From NCBI GenBank assembly GCA_950097015.1, contig CATNEN010000024.1:2795501-2859500 (forward strand): DNA of 64,000 nt. The letters run 5' to 3'. Source of the DNA: Macrostomum hystrix. Taxonomy: Eukaryota; Platyhelminthes; Macrostomidae. A program made the position numbers and the translations under genes. The notes beneath the pieces were generated by a model. That model saw only the letters and a list, made by a program, of their open reading frames with translations. It ran no database searches and had not been told where the DNA came from. Below are positions 24,448-36,146 of the stretch, piece after piece. Each line of letters begins with the position of its first letter. Position 1 is the stretch's first letter.

Positions 24448-24800
24448 AGATGGACTAGCAATCCATTCTATTTCGTCACCTATAGCATAGATTAGCAATC
24501 CATTCTGTTCATTCACCCGTGGGATAGATTAGCAATCCATTCTATTCCTTCACCTATGGCATAGATTAGCAATCCATTCTATTCCTTCACCTATGGCATA
24601 GATTAGCAATCCATTCTATTCCTTCACCTATGGCATAGATTAGCAATCCATTCTATTCCTTCACCTATGGCATAGATTAGCAATCCATTCTATTCCTTCA
24701 CCTATGGCATAGATTAGCAATCCATTCTATTCCTTCACCTATGGCATAGATTAGCAATCCATTCTATTCCTTCCCTCTGGCATAGATTAGCAATCCATTC
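24448..24800. repeat. Minisatellite, 37-bp unit
   Basis: About nine copies containing AGATTAGCAATCCATTCTAT followed by TCCTTCACCTATGGCAT. Confidence 0.95.
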
Positions 24801-24872
24801 TATTGTTTCCCCCATGGTTGATGGGATGATTGAATATTTCCCACCATATTCAATTGTGTTAATGGATGTCTA

Positions 24873-24878
24873 TTTATT
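24873..24878 (-). promoter_or_regulatory. Possible poly(A) signal of the prohormone-4-like gene
   Basis: AATAAA on the minus strand, about 265 nt beyond the stop codon. The AT content makes chance occurrence possible. Confidence 0.3.
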
Positions 24879-25143
24879 CCTAAACGAGTTAGTTAGGAAA
24901 GCAAGTTGTACAATAAATAATCAGGATAAGTGCACAGAGCTACTATTCTCGATCAAATATGTATTTTCAAGGATGTTAAAAATGGCTCAGCTAGCTGTAG
25001 TCTGGCCTGTTTAGTTTGATTACGCAGCAACAAAATGAGTTCGCTTAGTCGCTATAGATTTCGCCCAAATCCACCTGTAAACTAGCTCTCAGCTTTTCTT
25101 TGGGAATTAGAATTCTTCCCAGTAGCCAACGCTTCATCAGGCT

Positions 25144-28100
25144 TCAATTGGCAGCCTCCGAGCCGAGGAAACCGCTCTGCACAATGCGGCCGAACAGGGC
25201 GTAGGCCTCGCGATAGGCTTCCTCGGGCATGCCGTCCATGATGAGGTCCAGGATGCGGCCGTCTCGGGCGTATTCCATGGTGCGGACGAGGTTGCGCTGC
25301 TGCTCAGGGCTCAGGCCGACGGCTTTCACGTAGTCGCGAACGTTGCGCTGCTCTGCACAGGTTAATAACGGGGAAATGGGGGCTATTGTGCGGTGAGTCA
25401 TCACGGGGAAATGGGGGCTATTGTGCGGTGAGTCATCAGGGGAAATGGGAGCTATTATGCGGTGAGTCATCAGGGAAATGGGGACTATTGTGCGGTGAGT
25501 CATCAGGGGAAATAGGGGCTATTGTGCGGTGAGTCATCAGGGGAAATGGGGGCTATTGTGCGGTGAGTCATCAGGGGAAATGGGAGCTATTATGCGGTGA
25601 GTCATCAGGGGAAATTGGGGCTATTGTGCGGTGAGTCATCAGGGGAAATGGGGGCTATTGTGCGGTGAGTCATCAGGGGAAATGGGGGCTATTGTGCGGT
25701 GAGTCATCAGGGGAAATGGGGGCTATTGTGCGTTGAGTCATTAGGTAAGGGTGGCTACTACTGCACAGTGAGTCATCAGGGAAGTGTGGCTGCTACTGCA
25801 CAGTGAGTCATCAGGGAAGGGTGGCTCCTACTGCACAGTGAGTCATCATGGAAGGGTGGCTGCTACTGCACAGTGAGTCATCAGGGAAGTGTGGCTGCTA
25901 CTGCACAGTGAGTCATCAGGGAAGGGTGGCTGCTACTGCACAGTGAGTCATCAGGGAAGGGTGGCTCCTACTGCACAGTGAGTCATCATGGAAGGGTGGC
26001 TGCTACTGCACAGTGAGTCATCAGGGAAGGGTGGCTACTACTGCACAGTGAGTCATCAGGGAAGGGTGGCTACTACTGCACAGTGAGTCATCAGGGAAGT
26101 GTGGCTGCTACTGCACGGTGAGTCATCAGGGAAGGGTGGCTGCTACTGCACAGTGAGTCATCAGGGAAGTGTGTCTGCTACTGCACAGTGAGTCATCAGG
26201 GAAGTGTGGCTGCTACTGCACAGTGAGTCATCAGGGAAGGGTGGCTACTACTGCACAGTGAGTCATCAGGGAAGTGTGGCTGCTACTGCACAGTGAGTCA
26301 TCAGGGAAGTGTGGCTGCTACTGCACAGTGAGTCATCAGGGAAGGGTGGCTGCTACTGCACAGTGAGTCATCAGGGAAGTGTGGCTGCTATTGCACAGTG
26401 AGTCATCAGGGAAGTGTGGCTGCTACTGCACAGTGAGTCATCAGGGAAGTGTGGCTGCTACTGCACAGTGAGTCATCAGGGAAGTGTGGCTGCTACTGCA
26501 CAGTGAGTCATTAGGGAAGTGTGGCTACTACTGCACGGTGAGTCATCAGGGATGTGTGGCTGCTACTGCACAGTGAGTCATCAGGGAAGTGTGGCTGCCA
26601 CTGCACGGTGAGTCATCAGGGAAGGGTGGCTGCTACTGCACAGTGAGTCATCAGGGAAGTGTGGCTGCTACTGCACAGTGAGTCATCAGGGAAGTGTGGC
26701 TGCTACTGCACAGTGAGTCATTAGGGAAGTGTGGCTGCTACTGCACGGTGAGTCATCAGGGATGTGTGGCTGCTACTGCCCAGTGAGTCATCAGGGAAGT
26801 GTGGCTGCTACTGCACGGTGAGTCATCAGGGAAGGGTGGCTGCTACTGCACAGTGAGTCATCAGGGAAGTGTGGCTGCTACTGCACAGTGAGTCATCAGG
26901 GAAGTGTGGCTGCTACTGCACAGTGAGTCATTAGGGAAGTGTGGCTGCTACTGCACGGTGAGTCATCAGGGATGTGTGGCTGCTACTGCACAGTGAGTCA
27001 TCAGGGAAGTGTGGCTGCTACTGCACGGTGAGTCATCAGGGAAGGGTGGCTGCTACTGCACAGTGAGTCATCAGGGAAGTGTGGCTGCTACTGCACAGTG
27101 AGTCATCAGGGAAGGGTGGCTACTACTGCGCAGTGAGTCATCAGGGAAGGGTGGCTACTACTGCGCAGTGAGTCGTCAGGGAAGGGTGGCTGCTACTGCA
27201 CAGTGAGTCGTCAGGGAAGTGTGGCTGCTACTGCACAGTGAGTCATCAGGGAAGTGTGGCTACTACTGCACAGTGAGTCATCAGGGAAGGGTGGCTGCTA
27301 CTGCACAGTGAGTCATCAGGGAAGTGTGGCTGCTACTGCACAGTGAGTCATCAGGGAAGTGTGGCTACTACTGCACAGTGAGTCATCAGGGAAGTGTGGC
27401 TACTACTGCACAGTGAGTCATCAGGGAAGGGTGGCTGCTACTGCACAGTGAGTCATCAGGGAAGGGTGGCTGCTACTGCACAGTGAGTCATCAGGGAAGG
27501 GTGGCTGCTACTGCACAGTGAGTCATCAGGGAAGGGTGGCTGCTACTGCACAGTGAGTCATCAGGGAAGTGTGGCTACTACTGCACAGTGAGTCATCAGG
27601 GAAGGGTGGCTGCTACTGCACAGTGAGTCATCAGGGAAGTGTGGCTGCTACTGCACAGTGAGTCATCAGGGAAGGGTGGCTACTACTGCGCAGTGAGTCG
27701 TCAGGGAAGGGTGGCTGCTACTGCACAGTGAGTCGTCAGGGAAGTGTGGCTGCTACTGCACAGTGAGTCATCAGGGAAGGGTGGCTACTACTGCACAGTG
27801 AGTCGTCAGGGAAGGGTGGCTACTACTGCACAGTGAGTCGTCAGGGAAGTGTGGCTGCTACTGCACAGTGAGTCATCAGGGAAGTGTGGCTGCTACTGCA
27901 CAGTGAGTCATCAGGGAAGGGTGGCTGCTACTGCACAGTGAGTCATCAGGGAAGGGTGGCTACTACTGCGCAGTGAGTCGTCAGGGAAGGGTGGCTGCTA
28001 CTGCACAGTGAGTCGTCAGGGAAGGGTGGCTACTACTGCACAGTGAGTCATCAGGGAAGTGTGGCTGCTACTGCACAGTGAGTCGTCAGGGAGGGGTGGC

Positions 28101-31100
28101 TGCTACTGCACAGTGAGTCGTCAGGGAAGGGTGGCTACTACTGCACAGTGAGTCATCAGGGAAGTGTGGCTGCTACTGCACAGTGAGTCGTCAGGGAAGG
28201 GTGGCTGCTACTGCACAGTGAGTCGTCAGGGAAGTGTTGCCTAAGTTTGCTAATGTGTCCGTATTTGATTTTATCTTTTTTCGGAACTTGAGAACTTGTT
28301 AGAAGTTGATTCAATGTGACCTGTCACGCAATTAACTACAGTTTATTCTAGGTAAGTCAAGCAAGACGAAATGCTCTGTTAAAGAGACTTAGTTAGGTAA
28401 AAAGCAAAGCACTATTTTTTAATACGTAGAGTTAATCCCCTAACAGCTGCCAGATGGGTCAGAGCACTCGAAGTTTGTATTTACTCGTATCTCTAATCTT
28501 GTCTCTTATTGGCAGCTAGCAACCTAATAGTTAAGTTTTACTTTGGGATGGAGTGCAATAGGTAGCAACAAAATGCGAGAGGAGAAGGAAAATCATCCCA
28601 AGCTTACGTGCAAGCGTAAGTATTTTTTCCCTGATGCAAACAACACGTCATCCCTCCTTTCCTCTCCATGTTAACTTTTTTGTGTCCTGTCTGATAGGAC
28701 TCAGGTTTTGAAGTCTCCAGCAATCAGTACCGGCAAGAAATATATTCCAAAGAATAGAACCTTTTCGATTCGGATCGGACGAAATTTGATTAGACCAGAC
28801 AGCATGCGGGCAGAGATATGCAACACAGGCATTCAGTATTATTGTAATTCCATATCATTTGCGTAATGATTTCCAGGAAATCACATTGATTTGCATGCTC
28901 AATATTGTACAGCTTTCACATTTTATTTTGTTTCTACTAATTGAAGCTCCCGAGACTGACAGTGCGCTGCGAGACCAGTGCGAAGAAGAACTCAAAATAA
29001 AATTATTTTACACATTCATTGCCTTCCTACACGGATATACATAATGCTTGTTGCTATGCCGTTGCTATGGCCTAGTAAAGTACCTGATACTCACCAGTCA
29101 GCTGTTTAGCCAGATCATCCGGCGTGCCCTCGCCGAGGATGTTGGGAATGAGCCAGCTGTGGAAGCGTCCGATGAAGCTCTTCAGGATGACATTAGCTGG
29201 GCGGTCCTCTGGGGATTGAAGGTGGATGATGGGAACTAGTAGAAAAGATGAGATGACGCTCGCTAATAGCCATTTCTTGATCTGCGAGTGCCATTCCTTG
29301 TATTTTGAGTGCCATTTCCTTGCTTTCGAGTGCCAATTCTTGATCTAGGGGTGTCATTCCTTGCTTTCGAGTGCCAATTCTTGATCTAGGGGTGTCATGC
29401 CTTGCTTTCGAGTGCCAATTCTTGATCTAGGGGTGTCATTCCTTGCTTTAGGGGGCCAATTCTTGATCTAGGGGTGTCATTCCTTGCTTTAGGGGGCCAA
29501 TTCTTGATCTAAGGGTGTCATGTCTTGCTTTAGGGGGCCAATTCTTGATCTAGGGGTGTCATGTCTTGCTTTAGGGGGCCAATTCTTGATCTATGAGTGT
29601 CATTCCTTGCTTTATGGTGCCAATTCTCGATCTAGATCTAATTCCTTGATCTACGAGTGTCATTCCTTGATCTACGAGTGTCATTCCTTGATCTACGAGT
29701 GTCATTCCTTGATCTACGAGTGCCATTCTTTGATCTACGAGTGTCATTCCTTGATCTACGAGTGCCATTCTTTGATCTACGAGTGCCATTCTTTGATCCA
29801 CGAGTGCCATTATTTGATCTACGAGTGCCATTATTTGATCTACGAGTGCCATTCCTTGATCTACGAGTGCCATTACATTATACACGAATGCCATTACTTG
29901 ACATACGAATGTCATTCCTTGTTATACGAATGTCGTTCCTTATCCTACGAGTGCCATTCCCTAGTCTACGAGTTATTGTTTTTTGAGTAGCAAATCTAGT
30001 TCTCAGAGTGCCTTTCCTAGTTCCACAGATGCCATTAATGTTTGATTGCTTTTCCTTGCAACCAAAAACAGCGTCAGGTAATTAGACTGAATTTGAACTT
30101 AACAGAATGCACTAATTGAAGCGACAAAGAGAAATAAGAACAACAAAAATTGAGCATTAGATTTCTTAATTATAGTAAGTTAAAAACTCAGATTTTGTCA
30201 GAAGGAACCCACCTGTCAACCATCAAGGAAACCATAAGAAGGGACCCCATTAACAGCGTAGCCACTCCAGGTGGTTAATGAAGTGGTTAATAAAAGTGCG
30301 AAATGTTAATCAATGGATGGGGTAGGGGGTGGGTTGAGTGGGAATTGTGTTGGACTAGGGTAGATTTCAGCGGACTCTCAGTCCCTATTCAATAACTCAG
30401 TGCCAATAAATTTTCTGCAACAAAAGGCCCAAAGAGAGACAGGAGTGTGACGAGAAGCAGTTGGGTCTCAGAGGAAGTGACCTGACTGAATTAACCTCGC
30501 ACTGATTCATTGAGCAATTATTTGTCATCGAATTCAGCCCCGACAGATTTCGAAGCAGCGAAGCAAAAATAATTGTGGCTGATAACACACGTGACTCAGG
30601 CAAAAATATAACACTGAAGGGTTGATTGTGACATATGAATCAATCGATACTAAATGTCGATGTTCAGAGGAAAATTGGGCGTTTCCGAGTTCTGCCTTTA
30701 TGAGAAACAGACAGATAGAGAGACAGGTAGAGATTATCAGGTAGAGAGACAGGTAGAGATTATCAGGTAGAGAGACAGGCAGAGAGACAGGTAGAGATTA
30801 TCAGCTAGAGAGACAGGTAGAGACAGACAGGTAGAGAGACAGGTAGAGACAGGTAGAGACAGACAGGTAGAGAGACAGACAGGCAGGTAGACAGACAGGT
30901 AGAGACAGACAGGTAGAGAGACAGGTAGAGACAGGTAGGCAGACAGACAGGTAGTCAGACAGACAGGTAGGCAGACAGACAGGTAGGCAGACAGACATGT
31001 AGGCAGACAGACATGTAGTCAGACAGGCAGGTAGGCAGACAGACAGGTAGGCAGACAGACAGGTAGGCAGACAGACAGGTAGTCAGACAGACAGGTAGGC

Positions 31101-34100
31101 AGACAGACATGTAGGCAGACAGACATGTAGTCAGACAGGCAGGTAGGCAGACAGACAGGTAAGCAGACAGACAGGTAGGCAGACAGGCAGGTAGGCAGAC
31201 AGACAGGTAAGCAGACAGACAGGTAGGCAGACAGACAGGTAAGCAGACAGACAGGTAGGCAGACAGACAGGTAGTCAGACAGACAGGTAGTCAGACAGAC
31301 AGGTAGGCAGACAGACAGGTAGGCAGACAGACAGGTAGTCAGACAGACAGGTAGGCAGACAGACATGTAGTCAGACAGGCAGGTAGGCAGACAGACAGGT
31401 AAGCAGACAGACATGTAGTCAGACAGACAGGTAGGCAGACAGACAGGTAGTCAGACAGACAGGTAGTCAGACAGACAGGTAGGCAGACAGACAGGTAGTC
31501 AGACAGACAGGTAGACAGACAGACAGGTAGGCAGACAGACAGGTAGTCAGACAGACAGGTAAGCAGACAGACAGGTAGGCAGACAGACAGGTAAGCAGAC
31601 AGACAGGTAGGCAGACAGACAGGTAGTCAGACAGACAGGTAGTCAGACAGACAGGTAGGCAGACAGACATGTAGTCGAACAGACAGGTATTCAGACAGAC
31701 AGGTAGGCAGATAGACAGGTAGTCAGACAGACAGGTAGACAGACAGACAGGTAGTCAGACAGACAGGTAGTCAGACAGACATGTAGTCAGACAGACAGGT
31801 AGTCAGACAGACAGGTATTCAGACAGACAGGTAGGCAGATAGACAGGTAGTCAGACAGACAGGTAGTCAGACAGACATGTAGTCAGACAGACAGGTAGTC
31901 AGACAGACAGGTAGTCAGACAGACAGGTAGGCAGATAGACGGGTAGTCAGACAGACAGGTAGTCAGACAGACAGGTAGTCAGACAGACAGGTAGTCAGAC
32001 AAGCTGGCGGCAACTCACTGGCAGTGCACAAGGCCTTGTCCTCGTCGTAGCCGTCCTCGCAGTCCTGGCGGCCGTCGCAGATGAACGAGAAGGACAGGCA
32101 CTGGCCGCTCTTGCAGGGCCAGGGCGCAGTCTTGGGGCAATCGTTGCCGAGGGCATTGCCTGTGGGTGGTGTGTGGACTAAAGAGTCTCAAATCAATGCC
32201 ATCTAATATTTTTAAGCCGTATTTTGTTACTTTTGTGTAGGAGCGAAGATTGGCGAATAATTAGAGTTAATGATTGCATTAATTATAGTGCACTCAGTGA
32301 GCAAGCTTCATTTGCTAAAGCACTTGCAATGGTGCAGTTTGGACGAGTTAAGACGAAACGCGAAATAGCTCAAGCTTTAAACATCATACAGATTGAGTCA
32401 GGTGCATCACACCTAAACTGAAGGAATAACATTTATACTGATGTGATAAAATCCCCATTCAGGAGATAAAATTTCCAGGGACACGATAACGGGATAATAC
32501 AGGAAGTGAGATTGCAATGCATGGGCCTTATAGCATACAAACTGAGAGGATAGAACTTTAATAAAAATTTGGTATAAACTCACAAAATAAACGCCTTTAA
32601 CAGTAGAAATACCACTCTATTCCTCCCCTGTAGAGAGACTACGGGGTATTTCAAATACCCACAGCCTATTTCACGACAACTCCCAAACCGAATGACCGAA
32701 TTTCATGAAAGTCCACCATATGGATCAAAATTTTCCACCCTTTACCATAAACTAACTTTTTAAACCATCCAACGTCAGCATCATCGAGATATTGTCGACC
32801 CTGGTGACAAATACAACTAACATTGCTCAGTAGGAACCTATATAGCAAAACCATATTTAAAAAAACAACAATAACAATATAATAAACAATAATGGCATGG
32901 TTACATGAGCAGAAGAATGTCTAGACAATTGGTGGCTTTTGCCACCAGACACCCCGAGGAGAATCGTCCTCATCTATAGAGCTATCTCCAGGGCCCACGG
33001 CAACTACTGCGCCCCTGTCTGGGCGCCTTACCTCAGCCCCACTAGCTGGGCGCTGATCCAGACCGTGCAGAACGCAGCGCTCGGCATCATTAACGGATGC
33101 CACAGCTGCTCGGGCATTAATCTGCATCTCCATAACGAATGTACAATCCTGCCGGTGTCCCTTCACTCCGAACTCCTGTCAGCGCAGTTCTGGGTGCAAG
33201 CGCTTCACCCGTGCCATCCGTGTCATCACCTCTCGCTCGATCCCGCAGCTTCGCTCCTCGCTCGCCACTTACGCCAGTAACTTCCTCAAAGTGCACCAGC
33301 CGCTCCTCTGCCCTTCAGTGGGTCCGCTCTCTGTCTGCCAGCTCTCCAAAGCCCTCCACACTGCGTGAGTGCAAAAACGCTTGATGGATCGGCAACGAAA
33401 TCGGGTCCTCGGCGTGCCTCCGCCAATGATTGACGCGTCGGAGACTCAACTGCCGCATTTTGCTAGTGTGACGCTTGCTCAACTACGGTCAGGCTTCTGC
33501 TCTCACCTTGTCAGTTACAAACACCGCCTCGACCACCAGCCCGCGGTGCCATGACGAGGAGGATTCGGTCGCGCATCTTTTCGCCTGCCCGGCTCGCCCT
33601 ACCTCGCTCACCCCGCTGGATTTCTGGTCCCAGCCCAAGATCGCCTAGCTCGCCCTACCTCGCTCACCCCGCTGGATCTCTGGTCCCAGCCCAAGATCGC
33701 CTAGCTCGCCCTACCTCGCTCACCCCGCTGGATCTCTGGTCCCAGCCCAAGATCGCCTAGCTCGCCCTACCTCGCTCACCCCGCTGGATCTCTGGTCCCA
33801 GCCCAAGATCGCCTAGCTCGCCCTACCTCGCTCACCCCGCTGGATCTCTGGTCCCAGCCCAAGATCGCCTAGCTCGCCCTACCTCGCTCACCCCGCTGGA
33901 TCTCTGGTCCCAGCCCAAGACCGCCCGGCTCGCCCTACCTCGCTCACCCCGCTGGATCTCTGGTCCCAGCCCAAGACCGCCTGGCTCGCCCTACCTCGCT
34001 CACCCCGCTGGATCTCTGGTCCCAGCTCAAGACCGCGTGGGCCCTATTCGCCGAGCTCTTCCCCGGAGAAAGTACTGGCCCCGGCCCGCCGAGACAAGGT

Positions 34101-34105
34101 TAACA

Positions 34106-34152
<47 letters not shown>

Positions 34153-34859
34153 AATTGTTGAATATCTCGACGATGCCAATGTTTTGTGACCTCTGTAAGT
34201 TGTTTCATCGAATAGAGCGGAAATTTTAGCCCGTGTTCTGGATTTTCATAACACAGTGATTCGAGTGAGACACAAAACTTGCTACATTTTTTCATAAAAT
34301 TTCATAAGTTTTCATTTTGTTACCAAGTTCAGCAGCAGCGAATGGCGATGAAACAGCTGGTATTGAATTGGACAAGAAGGACAGATTTCCAATGAAAGTT
34401 TTGCTTTTTCAATTATATTTCTAAAGCATGAATATAATGTCTATAAGTGAGGATTTCTGATGGCTTCCATTAAGGCTTCCTAAAACACATATAAACAAAT
34501 GCGAGTTGGTGCTCCTATGCTCAAGTGTTACATGGTGATAGGAAGACCTACAGAAAGTGAGGTTTGCAGGCAAAAGTGCAGACGTGAGTCCTTACCCTTC
34601 CTGACGAGCTGGCGGTAGCAGGAGACGGAGGCCAGCAGGCCGAAGATCAGGGCGGCGACGGAGACGAGATTTGTCGCTGAAAGTCAGATGCGATAAAGTA
34701 GTGGGGCAGGGATTTATTTGGCAACTCGTGGCGGCTATATCAGACATCCCACATCGCCACTTCAACCCAGCACTAAAAACTGCATCAAGCGATGATGAGA
34801 ATTCGACCGTAGGGCCAGTTTTTTAATAAATGCCAAAGAAACTCACCGTTCATTCTCAT
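25144..34859 (-). CDS. Secreted LDLa-domain precursor, prohormone-4 (IDLSRF-like) family
   Basis: Five exons join with phase 1 at every junction: 34859-34847, 34676-34596, 32159-32019, 29208-29095 and 25352-25144; product 185 residues. Residues 1-24 are a signal peptide (hydrophobic VAALIFGLLASVSC). A short linker YRQLVRKGNALGND follows. Residues 39-76 form one complete LDL-receptor class A module with six cysteines (39, 47, 52, 59, 65, 76) and the CDGxxDCxDGYDED calcium motif. The rest is a helical tail ending GRIVQSGFLG. The module wording (DGYDED...LCTA), the tail and the final NTGFLD/QSGFLG-like end resemble insect prohormone-4 as I remember it. That precursor carries an IDLSRF peptide between signal and LDLa module; here no such peptide is visible. 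Introns of about 3.7, 2.8 and 2.4 kb are filled with minisatellites. A secreted, probably neurosecretory role is inferred. Confidence 0.8.
25365..28240. repeat. Minisatellite, 34/35-bp unit carrying TGAGTCA in each copy
   Basis: About 80 units in two subfamilies. The proximal one (25365-25740) has 34-bp units with GGGGAAATGGGGGCTATTGT. The distal one (25740-28240) has 35-bp units with GTGGCTGCTACTGCACAGTG. Both share GTGAGTCATCAGGG. The array fills most of the last intron of the prohormone-4-like gene and starts within 15 bp of its last exon. Confidence 0.95.
28245..29090. other. Remainder of prohormone-4-like intron 4
   Basis: No repeat or exon recognised. Confidence 0.4.
29280..29985. repeat. 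Compound minisatellite, about 42-bp then 21-bp units
   Basis: 29285-29620 has units alternating TCTTGATCTAGGGGTGTCAT and CCTTGCTTTAGGGGGCCAAT. 29640-29985 has TTGATCTACGAGTGCCATTCC, probably a simplified descendant of the first half-unit. Confidence 0.9.
29990..30705. other. Intronic spacer
   Basis: No recognised feature. It lies within intron 3 of the prohormone-4-like gene, between two arrays. Confidence 0.4.
30712..32002. repeat. Minisatellite, 16-bp CAGACAGACAGGTAGG unit
   Basis: About 80 copies of a CAGA-rich unit, with simpler GAGACAGGTA forms at the left end. It ends only 17 bp from the donor side of the LDLa exon (32019). On the sense strand it reads CTACCTGTCTGTCTGCC. Confidence 0.95.
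32165..32915. other. Intronic DNA, unassigned
   Basis: Intron 2 of the prohormone-4-like gene, left of the LINE remnant. A 65-codon frame at 32224-32421 has no recognised domain. Confidence 0.4.
33585..34040. repeat. Minisatellite, 56-bp unit derived from LINE coding sequence
   Basis: About eight copies of a unit containing CTCACCCCGCTGGATCTCTGG, which is the codon stretch for SLTPLDLW of the LINE C-terminus. 56 is not a multiple of three, so the copies alternate frame and destroy the ORF. Confidence 0.9.
34103..34149. repeat. (CA)n microsatellite at the LINE 3' end
   Basis: About 22 CA units directly after the LINE stop codon, possibly the element's own 3' tail. Confidence 0.9.
34150..34595. 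other. Intronic DNA between LINE tail and signal-peptide exon
   Basis: No feature recognised. Confidence 0.4.
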
Positions 34860-34898
34860 GGCCGCTTTGGGACTGTCTCAACTGGTTTAAATGCTCAA

Positions 34899-34908
34899 CT
34901 GCAGAGAG
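34899..34908 (-). promoter_or_regulatory. 3' splice acceptor upstream of prohormone-4-like start
   Basis: On the minus strand GCTCTCTGCAG ends at 34899, 39 nt before the ATG at 34859. It suggests a 5' UTR intron or trans-splicing. Confidence 0.45.
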
Positions 34909-34909
34909 C

Positions 34910-35960
34910 AGGGAGGGATAAAACTAGCAGGGATAAAAACTGATCCTGTGACTCCGGATGAGGCGATTGCGGACCGATGGGAAGGCGCCCCTGTCGGATG
35001 CTGACGGGTGGTTCATTTTATCCCCTACCCAATTCCATCCTCATGGTCACTCGGTCTGGGAGGATTTGATCGGGCCCTCCTAGTTGCCATTGGATGCAGT
35101 GGAAGCAACCTGTGCGGCAAAATTGGGGATGAGAATAGACCGGGCGAAATCCCACTCGTCTGGGTCCCGGCCACGCATCCTCTCCTCGTGGGAAGGCTGT
35201 GGCCAATAGCTTGTGGGGAGCACTGCTTCTTTGAGTGCGACGACTGCAGCTAAAATATGGCATAAAAAAGTTCCACAAAGAGGATTCTGGGCGATTAGAG
35301 AAAGAATTATTAAACGATGAGATGGACAGGGGATAATATAAAGAGAAAATGGACAAGTATAATGGACGACCATTCTCAGAAAAGCTTGGTCTTAATTTTC
35401 ATTCTAGCCCATAAACATTTTAAGCTTAAAACAGACTCAGCTGCAGCAATTGAGAGCGGCGTGACTTAACTACCCTGGCTCATTCTCTCGTCAGTTAAAT
35501 GCGGTTCCGAGAGTCCAATTGAAGCGGCCGAAATTGGAAATGAATTCTATATAGTCATAGGGTGGCATTGGCTACCGATAGATGAAAAAATAGAGAGCCT
35601 GCAATAATGGCGCAGCTTTCATCTCAGCTTATCCACTTACGTAGGTGGCGTCCGATACCTGACTAGAGCCCGTCAAGTCTATCCTTATAGCCACTCTTAA
35701 TTTGGAAAATGGATCGGTTGTGTTTATGCGTGTGTGTGCGCCAGAGTCCATCATCAACGTTCGCTGCATTGGCCTTACTATTTTCCTAGATAACTGCAAA
35801 ATTGACACAGCATACAATTAATGCCTCGCTCGGGCACGCGTTTTGACCGCGCGCGAGAGACGACCTTAGGGAGCGAAAATCTAACCAATGATGAGACATC
35901 AAGGAGAGAACTCAAGGTCGAAATGTCCACTTTCAAATTTTAATTATAATTATTAATTAA
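34910..35960. other. Unassigned upstream region
   Basis: Overlapping short frames near 35018-35373 on both strands have no recognisable domain. Confidence 0.4.
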
Positions 35961-35965
35961 TAATT

Positions 35966-36146
35966 GATTAAACCTGCCCCAATTAGGCCATATGTGCAGC
36001 CGACAGCACAGCCGCAGCTATTGCGCCGCGCATCTGAAGGCTGCGTACAGCTGCAGCTGTTCAGTCCATAGACTGGGGGACGCCACACCCACCTTCAATT
36101 ATCCAAGCTAATGCTGGTACCCATTTAGCAGTTGGGTGAACTAAGG
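35966..36146 (-). mobile_element. SINE family 1, 3' half
   Basis: Contains GGCCATATGTGCAGCCGACAG, the core (here CAGTCCATAGACTG, one base off the palindrome) and GGGTGAACTAAGG. The tRNA-like head is missing. Confidence 0.75.

Larger units (their letters stand above)
32920..34149 (+). mobile_element. Non-LTR retrotransposon (LINE) 3' end, decayed
   Basis: The plus strand encodes the C-terminal part of a LINE ORF2 in shifting frames. First come RT thumb-like blocks (IYRAISRAHGNYCAPVWAPY, LIQTVQNAALGIINGC, LPVSLHSELLSAQFW). At 33369-33545 come RVLGVPPPMIDASETQLP and TLAQLRSGFCSHLVSYKHRL. Near 33580 comes HLFACPARPTSLTPLDFW, the usual C-terminal H-x-F-x-C-P block. After an internal tandem expansion the frame ends AWALFAELFPGE...stop at about 34105, followed by a (CA)n tract. 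This fits a Jockey/CR1-like clade. It is antisense to the host gene and sits in its intron. Confidence 0.75.

Noticed and set aside
32939-33554. LINE frames as a functional reverse transcriptase
   Set aside because: Only the C-terminal part is present, frames shift, and an expansion not divisible by three interrupts the ORF.
35008-35373. Overlapping 81- to 112-codon frames on both strands
   Set aside because: No recognisable motif, and both strands open equally in a GC-richer patch.
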